From Henckelia pumila (Eukaryota; Streptophyta; Magnoliopsida; Lamiales; Gesneriaceae): 64,000 nucleotides of DNA. Shown piece after piece: positions 1-9,308 of the stretch. The notes under the pieces are model-generated. The model was not told where the DNA came from and searched no databases. It saw nothing but the letters and a program-made list of their open reading frames with translations. Positions within the stretch are counted from its first letter, which is position 1. Each line of letters starts with the position of its first letter. The stretch is taken from NCBI RefSeq assembly GCF_033568475.1, contig NC_133123.1:161525753-161589752 (forward strand), given 5' to 3'. The position numbers and the translations under genes were made by a program.

Positions 1-1230
1 CCTCTCACCGGTTCGAATTCTTTAACCGTTCTAGACTTGACGAGCAATAGTTTCTCAGACAGGATTCCTCCTGAACTAGCCATGTCTAAGAACCTGATTC
101 GCATTCGCCTCGCAAACAATTTTCTTGTTGGTAACATCCCTACTGTGTTTGGCCAGCTTAAAGAGCTTCGGTTTCTCGACTTGTCGTTCAACAATTTAAC
201 CGGTGATCTTGATGAAACCGGGCTATTAAACTTGGGGAATCTTGGCCATCTTCTCCTCAATAACAACCAGTTTTCTGGGACGATTCCGAAATGGTTAGGA
301 AGCATTCAAGAACTAGGAGAACTTGATCTTTCATCCAATAACTTCAATGGCACAGTGCCCCCTGAAATTGGGAACTGTTCCAGATTGCTAAAACTTTCTT
401 TACATAGCAACAAATTAACAGGTTCCATCCCACCAGAGATTGGAAACTTGAACCTTTTGAACGTCCTGAATCTCCGAAAAAACGAGCTATCCGGTTCAAT
501 CCCTCCAACAATCCAGCAGTGCAAGAAGCTATACGAGCTCAGGCTCTCCGAAAACAAGCTAACCGGTCCCATACCTCCCGAGATAGGCACGTTAAGCGAG
601 TTACAAGTCATTTTAGACCTGAGTTTCAACCAACTTTCAGGTGCAATCCCTTCTTCCATTGGGGATCTAGTGAAGCTAGAAAGATTGAACCTTTCTACCA
701 ATCAACTCGAAGGGAAAATCCCATCTTCGCTCGAAAAGTTGTCGAGTCTCCACAGACTTAACCTGTCAAACAATCATCTCCAGGGCCAGCTTCCTCCAAC
801 CTTTTCAGGATTCCCACTTAGTTCTTTCCAAGGCAATAAGAAACTATGCGGCCCACCATTAGTACCATGTTCGGAATCGTCGCTACACGAGAGAAAGTGG
901 CTATCAGAATCTCAAGTAGCAGGCATCATAGTGGCCATCGTGTTCACTTCCACTCTGATATGTCTCTTCTTCATGTATATCATGCTCAGAATCTGGTGGA
1001 ACTGGAGAAACAACGTCGCGGTTTCTTGCTCCGAAAACGGAGGTTTCGATTACAAAAAAGAAGATGAAGAATGGGTTTATGGAGAAGAGATCATCAAGAG
1101 TAGTGATCATCAGTTTTGGAACTCAAACAACATCGCATTGGTGCCGGCACAACCGAAGCAAATCTCTGAAGAGACTTGCATTTTCCAGTTCAAGTTGAGT
1201 TCCAGTAGCTCTACTAGTCCTTCGGCTTGA
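1..1230 (+). CDS. LRR receptor-like protein without kinase domain (5' end outside window)
   Basis: The reading frame is open from base 1 and ends with TGA at 1228-1230, so 409 C-terminal residues are visible and the N-terminus (signal peptide, LRR N-cap) lies outside. About ten plant-type 24-residue leucine-rich repeats (LxxLxLxxNxLxGxIP) cover residues 1-270, followed by a C-terminal cap with the GNKKLCGPPLVPC motif near residue 280. One membrane segment is at about 306-328 (VAGIIVAIVFTSTLICLFF), then a basic stop-transfer (RIWWNWRNN) and a cytoplasmic tail of about 80 residues rich in acidic residues and serine. There is no kinase domain before the stop, so this is a receptor-like protein or a shortened receptor kinase. 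The repeats resemble the GSO-type subfamily XI receptors. By family it should sit in the plasma membrane and bind extracellular ligands. The ligand and partner kinase cannot be inferred. Confidence 0.85.
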   Translation, partial: PLTGSNSLTVLDLTSNSFSDRIPPELAMSKNLIRIRLANNFLVGNIPTVFGQLKELRFLDLSFNNLTGDLDETGLLNLGNLGHLLLNNNQFSGTIPKWLGSIQELGELDLSSNNFNGTVPPEIGNCSRLLKLSLHSNKLTGSIPPEIGNLNLLNVLNLRKNELSGSIPPTIQQCKKLYELRLSENKLTGPIPPEIGTLSELQVILDLSFNQLSGAIPSSIGDLVKLERLNLSTNQLEGKIPSSLEKLSSLHRLNLSNNHLQGQLPPTFSGFPLSSFQGNKKLCGPPLVPCSESSLHERKWLSESQVAGIIVAIVFTSTLICLFFMYIMLRIWWNWRNNVAVSCSENGGFDYKKEDEEWVYGEEIIKSSDHQFWNSNNIALVPAQPKQISEETCIFQFKLSSSSSTSPSA

Positions 1231-2730
1231 ATTTAATCTTTTCTTTCTCTTTATTTTCTTGCATTTCATAATTTCATTACATTTTTTTGTTGTTAATGTT
1301 GTCAAATTAAGATTTTTGTGAAGTACTGCATATAATATAGTTCATGGGGAATTACAGAGGTTCCAACTGAATATAGAGATAGAGTATTCATTAATTGTGT
1401 AAATCTAATAGCTAGGGAGGTGTTATTTTGTTGTATAACTCATATTTCCCCCTAAATTAAAGCCTTATTAATTCCATGTGATTACATGATAGAAATGTGT
1501 AATATATTTTGAATGCAATTATTGGAAATTATGTGTAATTTAGTATAAGAAATTTATAAGATTTTTTTTACATAGCGGAAATGGTCATATCAGCTAGAGT
1601 TAATGGTCATTTCAAATGAAGATTTGTTCAATTTTTTGGGAATTTTTTGTCATAATATAAAATTTTTAACACAAATATTCACGTGAAATCGCGACTTAAT
1701 TCTACTCTTATGGGACCATCCCACCATTTCACAACAATATGAGTCAAGTTGATTCATCTCATAAAGACCTACTTAAATTTTACATCTTAATAATCTTTTA
1801 AAACATGTATCACATTCAAATTTTTCTCGAGGTCTCTACCTAAAATTATTGGGATCCAACAAATTACTTGATCAAATTCATTGTACTTAAAATATCTAAC
1901 GAGTGACCGATAACTTACTCATTTGTAACTCATCTGACGTCAAAATCTTAAGTATCCAACAAGACTTGAGTTCAAGACTCGATATTAATCAACCTTTTTC
2001 CCATCTAAAAGAAATATCTGATGAGTGACTTTTGAGTACCCACCATCATTTACGAAATTGCATACATATATTGACATATACACATATACTTCAAAAACTC
2101 TGTCCATACACTTGTAAACCAAAGCGCTACTATTTCTACTTCTAGTATTTATAAATTCACCATCTCACAAAAAAAAGACATAATTATATAATTTTTAATA
2201 TATATATATAAATAAATGCGCATTATTCCAGGTGAGAAATTTATTTTTTTTTTTTTGAAAATAAAAATGAAGTAGAATGATATATTTGATTTGGAATAAA
2301 CTCAATGCAAAATTGGCTACTTCTTACTTGAGCATGCAATGCATTAATACTGCACTCCTACTTTTCGGCCTCGTGCATGCTGACGCAATGCAAACGTCAC
2401 GTCACAAAGCGATCAAAATAAAATCTCCAAATATAAGATAACATCCCTGTTATTAATCAATCAAATTTAAAATGAAGTGTGTGGGCTCATTATCCTTCTT
2501 TAAAAAAAATGATTGAATCTGTCGTCGCTATATGTTATTCAATGTGTATTGAGTAAATTCTAAATTGACGTAATAGACTATAAATTAATCATGTTAATCA
2601 AGTAAATCATTTTGAACAAACTTTACATAACATGCTCGCTCGACAAAATATTGATCAAATATCCATCTACTTGACTTATCCAATTCACCAACTCAAACAC
2701 TCTCAGAAGGGTCGTGGGCTCATTATATAT
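1231..2730. other. AT-rich intergenic DNA, no gene seen
   Basis: This is the 3' flank of the LRR gene: A/T homopolymers, short TA runs and no coding pattern. The short open frames here have no recognisable protein features. I see no RNA gene or complete transposon. Confidence 0.5.
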
Positions 2731-2760
2731 ACTAGAACTCGGTGCACGCTTTGCGTTCTT
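2731..2760 (-). mobile_element. Helitron-like 3' end
   Basis: Read on the minus strand, a small hairpin (ACGC-AAA-GCGT) is followed a few bases later by CTAG and then T, next to a TA-rich target. A hairpin close to a CTRR end inserted before T is the known layout of Helitron 3' termini. No helicase or Rep sequence and no matching 5' TC end were found, so this is a degenerate or non-autonomous end at best. Confidence 0.4.
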
Positions 2761-3025
2761 ATTCGATCTGTTTTTTTTGTGAAGAAATACCAAAAAAAAA
2801 AAAAAAAGCAAAGCAAAGCAAAGATCAATTTTGAAAAGTGTTTTTTGTAAATAAATAAATTAATTTTATATACGTGTCATTTTCGTAAATAAATAAATAT
2901 TAATAGAAAAAATAAAATGACATTTTGATAATTAAATATATACTAAAAGATAAAATAAAGAGTTTAATCATACCAAACATATCAATCCTTCAATTTTAAT
3001 AGATTAAACTTGAATATATATATAT

Positions 3026-3055
3026 ACTAGAAAACATGCACGTGCGTTGCACGTG
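3026..3055 (-). mobile_element. Helitron-like 3' end with perfect 7-bp hairpin
   Basis: On the minus strand CACGTGC-AAC-GCACGTG forms a perfect 7-bp stem with a 3-nt loop. CTAG and T follow about 8 bases later, then a (TA)n target. The layout fits a Helitron 3' terminus. The stem arms also contain the G-box CACGTG. The element would extend toward higher coordinates, but its 5' end is not evident. Confidence 0.5.
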
Positions 3056-3257
3056 AAAATCGTACATTGAAATAATTAAAATTCGAAACAAAATTAAAAT
3101 AAAAAATCATGCAAGCAATCTCGCAAGTCAATTTTGCGAGATAGATTTTATACTTGAGACAAAGATGAAAATTATTAATTTTTATTTCAAAAGTATTATT
3201 TTTATTTGAAAATACAAGCAAGGTTGACTTTTTTTAAAGATTTTTATAACAAAGATT

Positions 3258-3370
3258 ATTGACATAAGACATCACTTCATTCAAGATCATGTTTGATAAA
3301 CGACATTCAATTTGAATACATTTCAACTAAGCAACAAGTGACAGACATTCTCACTAAGTCTCGACGCTAA
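3258..3370 (+). pseudogene. Ty1/copia polyprotein relic (RNase H end)
   Basis: Translation gives IDIRHHFIQDHV, then two stops and a frameshift, then NDIQFEYISTKQQVTDILTK and a stop. This is the conserved C-terminal tail of copia RNase H (HIDIRHHFIRD...TKxQxADIFTK). Only about 110 bp are recognisable, with a frameshift and stops, so it is an old fragment. No LTRs are visible around it. Confidence 0.8.
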
Positions 3371-3992
3371 GTTTTCATACTTCTTGGTTTATTTTATTTA
3401 AATTGATTATGCTTGACTCAGAGGAATGAAAATTAGAACCGATAAGACAGTTGTTATGTTAATTTTGAAAATTCATCTAATATATCTCGATTTTGAACTC
3501 AAGCTGGTACCAATTGATTTTGAACTCAAGATGATACAATTTTGAAACTAAGTTGTACACATGTCAACTTTTCAAAAATTAATCTAATATTATCCAATAT
3601 TTTCATGTATTATTCACTTATGCATTAATAATATTTGCGTCCCTTTACATCTTTCATTGTTATGCTTGATAGAGAATTTGCATCATCAAATCGTGAGGGG
3701 TTTATACTTTATACATTTCGAGTTTGTCACCTATTATTAAATATCAATGTCAAAGCTTTATAACTCTATTTGTGGGACAGTGACAATGAATTTCATGCAT
3801 ATTAGGATGCATGTTATAATTAATGTTGATACTAATGAGTTAATTATACAGGTAGTATTGATGAATATATTGAAAAAAAACAATCCATATGCAAATTTTC
3901 GTCGAATTAAACAATATTATTATATTGAATACATCAAGTTACATATTTATAAGGAAATTGTTTTTAATCATCACTGTTATATATAAAACTTT

Positions 3993-4022
3993 ACTAGCAA
4001 CAATGTACGTGCGTTGCACGTG
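3993..4022 (-). mobile_element. Helitron-like 3' end (second copy of the hairpin type)
   Basis: On the minus strand the hairpin ACGTGC-AAC-GCACGT is followed by CTAG and T. It is almost the same as the end at 3026 and in the same orientation, which suggests two related elements or a nested or duplicated family member. Confidence 0.45.
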
Positions 4023-5522
4023 AAAAATACGTGTTGGAGTAATAGAATTCAAAACAAAATTAGACAACTCTATAAAATTGTTATAACAGCAGTATTGAAA
4101 CTTTTGACAATTCATGTTAATAATTACTCTCAAATCGATCTTGAAATAAACATATTCATTTAATTATTTTTTAAAAAATGGACTAAATTTTGTAATATTT
4201 TTTTATCGTATCATTTTCTTTTGTTTGTCTTATTATGGATTTCATTGCATTTTTTTTGGTCTTTTGTTATATGTATTATTCTCTCAATATATTTTTTTGG
4301 GCAATCAAATGATACATACTATAACATTCCAGATCCGACGACTATCCCCAATTTTGAGAATTCAATATTAGTAAGCTATAGGTAATAGACAATTATTTAG
4401 TTTTTACTTGTGTTACTTTTTGTTTAATTGTGTAGTTTTTTTTATATATCTTGTGTAGCTCACGTTTTATGGTTTTTTTTTTGAACTTTTATATTAATGA
4501 TTATATGTATTGCATGCATACAATATACATCTACAATTAATTATATTTCAAATATCAATATTTATGCGTCAAAATAAATTTATTGAATCATAATTTAAGA
4601 ACTATTTACAAACTAAAATCTACATCATAATTAAGATTCAAAATTAACATGCTGACATAAAAGTATGATAAAAATCTGAAGAATTAATGGTGTTAGTTCA
4701 AAGACAAAATATGATAATTATAAATGAAGTTAGCTTAATTAATTAGAATTTTTTTTAATATATATGTTTAATTAATTAGAAAGTTTTCAATACAGTATGT
4801 TGATAATTATTTTTTTATATATGAGTTAGTGATTGAGTCATGTATGATCATGTTTTGAATTTTTTTCCCACCTTAAGTTTTAATAATAGTTTATTGTGAG
4901 TTAAATTTCCAAATGAAACAAATTATCAAAACAAAAACTAATTATACAATTCAATAATTCGGGTTTTTCGATTAGTGACATCATTAGTTTGCTAATTTAA
5001 TATATTTTGAACTCATATTCGATGAGTTTGACAAGAAAAATAACGCAGAAAAACAAAATTTAAATAAAATTATTTGATTGTATTTGTAGCGCAATATTTA
5101 TATTTCATATATGCTTGAATTATTTTATTTATTTATTTTTAATATCCATATATTATTTTGTAATATTAGTAGATAAACAATGTGTAAAAAACATAGACAT
5201 TTAAGTATGCAGTACATTATACAATTTTTTATTTAAATATTCATATAATATATTGTAAAATTTATAGAAAAATAGTGTATGAAAAATAATAATATTTAAT
5301 TAAACTCATAATTAGAACTCAAATCATGATTAAAAAGGATATATAAATTGATTATATTTTTAATAGTAATTAATATATAATTTATAATAACTAATATATT
5401 AACAGAAAAAATAATGGGTAAAAAATAAATTACATTGTGTACATTTTTATATTTTAAGTATATATCCATATATTATTTCAATATAGTTCTAATTCGATAA
5501 ATAATTAAAGTAAAATTAAAGT
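4023..5522. other. Very AT-rich intergenic DNA, no gene seen
   Basis: Long T and A runs and short repeated AT words. No coding frame or recognisable element was found. Confidence 0.5.
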
Positions 5523-5740
5523 AAAGGAGTACCTTGGAACGAACGTATAACAAGAATTGCTTCAAAACCGTACGTGGAGCTTCCGCCTCATACGGTCACT
5601 CATCTATGAAAAATCGATGAAAGGCTTGCGGTTAGATCGAGCAACGGCACGAGCAAGCAAAGGAAATGGCTGAAAAGAATATCATAAATTCGATTCTAGA
5701 TGCAAGGTAAGGTGCCGCTCAGTTGAAAGCTATGAAACAA
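5523..5740 (-). other. Organelle-derived-looking patch with group II intron domain V-like hairpin
   Basis: This about 215-bp patch is clearly richer in G and C than its flanks. On the minus strand, 5565-5597 folds like group II intron domain V: a GACCGTATG...CACGTACGGTTT stem, a two-base bulge region and a GGAA tetraloop. The catalytic triad reads ACC rather than AGC and one upper-stem pair is mismatched, so it is degenerate. Plastid and mitochondrial introns are the usual source of such sequence in plant nuclei. I could not identify the host intron. Confidence 0.45.
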
Positions 5741-5741
5741 G

Positions 5742-5790
<49 letters not shown>
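5742..5790. repeat. (TTA)n microsatellite
   Basis: About 16 uninterrupted trinucleotide units directly after the GC-richer patch. Confidence 0.95.
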
Positions 5791-5791
<1 letters not shown>

Positions 5792-6416
5792 CATTATCTT
5801 GTAAGATTAATAGAAAAATAATTTACATTAAATAAGTTAAATATATTTGTAGGACTATGTAACTTTTTTTTATTTTAAGTACTCATATACTATCTTGTAA
5901 GATTAATAGAAAAATAGTTTAGATTAAATAAATTAAATATATTTTGAAAGAAAAAATCAAATAAGAAAATGAGAAAATAATAAATAGTATATACACAAAA
6001 TATAAAAGTGAAAAAATAAAATAGTGTGTAAAAAAATATTTAAGTTAATTCATAATTGTTATTTATATATTTATAATCGTAATAGAATATACCATCGACA
6101 GATTAATAGAAAAAATAAATTACACGACGCAAATTTTCTATTTTAAGTATTCATAAAATATCTTGTAATATCTAGAAAAGTAGTGTGAATTAAATAGGTT
6201 AAATATATTTTGTAGGAAAAACTCAAATAAAAAATGAGAAAATAATAAAAAGTACTAGATGTATAAAATATAAAAGTGAACTTCAGAAAATTAGTGTGTG
6301 AAAAAATATTTAAGTTAATCATAATTCTTACTCTCCTATATCATAATAGTAATAAAATAGATAAAAGATAGATTAATATGAAAAATAAAGTACAAACGAT
6401 ATGGATTTTTTTATTT

Positions 6417-7930
6417 AAGTATACATATACTATCTTGCAGGATACCAAAATTTATTATTAGTATTATTAGTATTCCATGTGTTGGTTCATCTGTGAAGTA
6501 AATAATCGAATACGATAAATTAGAAATCAAAGTAAAATATTTTTAAAAAAATTTATTTGAAAGAGTACATAATATAATTTTTAAACAAATAATTTAATTG
6601 AAGAGTCACATGAATAAATAATTGAGAAAAAAAACATTCATTATGTAATAAGAAAAACAGTAGTCACGTAAATTCACATATACATAGTGAAAAAAATATT
6701 TTAAAAATATTAATTACATTTTAATTTTTTATTTGAAAGAGTTTATAGCATAATGCTTAAATAAATAATTTAATTGAAGAGTCAAGTGTTAAACTCATTT
6801 ATTTATATATATTTTTAAAAATACTAACAGTATTTTAATTTTTTATTTGAAAGAGTTCATAGTATAATTTTTAAGTAAATAAGTTAATTGAAGAGTCACA
6901 CGAATAAATAAATAAATAAAAAACACATTAATATTATATAATAATGAAAGGGTAACCATGTAAATTTACAATGAAATTCACATATTTATATTTAAAAATA
7001 CTAACAGTATTTTAATATTTTATTTGAAAGAGTTCATAGTATAATTTTTAAGTAAATAAGTTAATTGAAGAGTCACACGAATAAATAAATGAAGAAAAAA
7101 CACATTAATATTATATAATAATGAAAGGGTAACCATGTAAATTCACAATGAAACTCACATAAAGATATGTATTTTTTTTTATTTAAGTATACATATACTA
7201 TCTTGTAAGATACCAAAATTTATTATTAGTATTATTAGTATTCCATGTGTTGGTTCATCTGTGAAGTAAATAATCGAATACGAGATTTTTTAAAAAAATT
7301 TATTTGAAAGAGTACATAATATAATTTTTAAACAAATAATTTAATTGAAGAGTCACATAAATAAATAATTGAGAAAAAACATTCATTATGTAATAAGAAA
7401 AACAGTAGTCACATAAATTCATAATGAAAATCACATATTCATAGTGAAAAAAATATTTTAAAAATATTAATTACATTTTAATTTTTTATTTGAAAGAGTT
7501 TATAGCATAATGCTTAAATAAATAATTTAATTGAAGAGTCAAGTGTTAAACTCACATATTTATATATATATATTTAAAAATACTAACAGTATTTTAAGTT
7601 TTTATTTGAAAGAGTTCATAGTATAATTTTTAAGTAAATAAGTTAATTGAAGAGTCACATGAATAAATAAATGAAGAAAAAATACATTAATATTATATAA
7701 TAATGAAAGGGTAACCATGTAAATTTACAATGAAACTCACATATTTATATTTAAAAATACTAACAATATTTTAATATTTTATTTGAAAGAGTTCATAGTA
7801 TAATTTTTAAGTAAATAAGTTAATTGAAGAGTCACACGAATAAATAAATGAAGAAAAAATATTAATATTATATAATAATGAAAGGGTAACCATGTAAATT
7901 AACAATGAAACTCATATATTTATAATAGTA
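6417..7930. repeat. About 767-bp tandem duplication with nested shorter repeats
   Basis: The block beginning AAGTATACATATACTATCTT at 6417 recurs at 7184 and stays alignable for most of 0.7 kb, including the phrase CCATGTGTTGGTTCATCTGT. Inside each half a subunit of roughly 110-190 bp (TTTATTTGAAAGAGTTCATA ... GAAGAGTCACACGAATAAAT ... GGGTAACCATGTAAATT) is repeated several times. No coding capacity. Confidence 0.8.
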
Positions 7931-7973
7931 ATAAATAGATAATAGATATATATATATATAGAGAAATTTTCAG

Positions 7974-8100
7974 CTGCCCAACAAATGATGCACACTTCGT
8001 GCCCGACCACTAAAACTCGGTGCCGTGTTTTAGTGGTGCGAAAAATCAGAAACAAAAATCACTAAAACCCGGACGAAGTGGACAGGAATTTGTTGGGCAG
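7974..8100. mobile_element. Foldback / MITE-like element
   Basis: The ends CTGCCCAACAAAT and ATTTGTTGGGCAG are exact inverted repeats 127 bp apart. A second internal inverted pair, CCACTAAAAC and GTTTTAGTGG, is separated by 10 bp, and CACTTCGT recurs in both arms. The element sits between TA-rich tracts, as expected for insertion into a TA repeat. No coding sequence. The exact target duplication is hidden by the TA repeat. Confidence 0.6.
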
Positions 8101-8107
8101 ATTAAAA

Positions 8108-8110
<3 letters not shown>

Positions 8111-8174
<64 letters not shown>
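8111..8174. repeat. (TA)n microsatellite
   Basis: About 32 perfect AT dinucleotides, adjoining the foldback element on one side and an inverted repeat on the other. Confidence 0.95.
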
Positions 8175-8176
<2 letters not shown>

Positions 8177-8214
8177 AATCCCATCATTCATATATATATG
8201 AATGATTGGATTTG
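8175..8214. repeat. 40-bp near-perfect inverted repeat
   Basis: CAAATCCCATCATTCATATA is followed at once by its reverse complement with a single mismatch, forming a potential cruciform at the end of the TA tract. Confidence 0.8.
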
Positions 8215-9308
8215 GAGTGCTATGAATTTTTATTATTAAACATAATTTCTCGATGAAATATAAAATACAATCGTTAATTGTCAAACAATCAAATTTAACA
8301 TGGAATATTTTGTAAATTGTAATAATCTACCACCCTACAAGATCGAGGCATAGTTTGATTGGAGAACTGATCTATAACTAGTTCGGCTGTCCAAATAACT
8401 TCAATAAGACCACATGCATGTATTAGAAAAATAAAGAATTTGAATAATTACAAATGTCACCTTCCTGTATAATTTTATGATAAATAATCACTATTCTAAG
8501 TTCTAGACATACTTGGAGATCTAACATCATGCATCATCGTGCCAATGGGCTCTCTAAGTCGGCAATTAGATTAGGATCTAAATATCTAATTGCCCTATAA
8601 CCATTAAAAAAAATTAGATCAAATTATGGCATCACCTATTTGTCCAAATATAAGATCCCTTCATTATTTTTTAAAATTAAAATTAACAATTTTTCTATTT
8701 GATTATAATTCTTAATATTGAACACTACATGGGAAGAATGGCATCATCCTTTCTCCTTTTCCCTATTGTGAAAGAGACCAAACTCCAAAGTTCAAACTCC
8801 CTCCGATGACAACAAACTCTCCATGTTATAATAATATAAATAAATAACCATTCTCATAATAATCCACAATTTGTATCGTGCGTTAATTTTTCAACTATTA
8901 CCAAAATTCCCTATATTTTATTAAGCATGATATTTCTACTCATTTCTATTAACTTTATTATACTCATTTATACTAATAAAATAAAAAATTAATAAAGAAC
9001 AAACTTTACCAAAATTATTATATTTGGGGGTGGGGGTGTGGAATTATTTTATATAAAACTACAATTTAAGTGCCAAAAATCGCTAATATCCATGATTTGT
9101 CCACCTCCACTCGGTACCACAAAACCAAATGCAAACCTAATACAAACGAGCAAAGACAATCAATTTCAACACAACTGTTCCAATACAGAACTTGGCATGT
9201 TTCATTCATTCACTTTTTACCATATCTCACGTTGATCAATTCTGAACCAACAAGTTCAAAATCCATTATTTACGGTTAGATGAAGAATGCTCTCACTCTA
9301 TCTCTGTT
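8215..9308. other. Intergenic / 3' flank of first MORC gene
   Basis: AT-rich DNA without a coding pattern. The last several hundred bases probably include the 3' UTR of the minus-strand MORC gene that ends at 9309. Confidence 0.5.

Noticed and set aside
306..701. Antisense open frame of 131 codons within the LRR gene
   Set aside because: It mirrors the LRR codons on the opposite strand and has no features of its own.
8020..8205. 61-codon frame containing an (IY)n run
   Set aside because: It is a translation of the (TA)n microsatellite.
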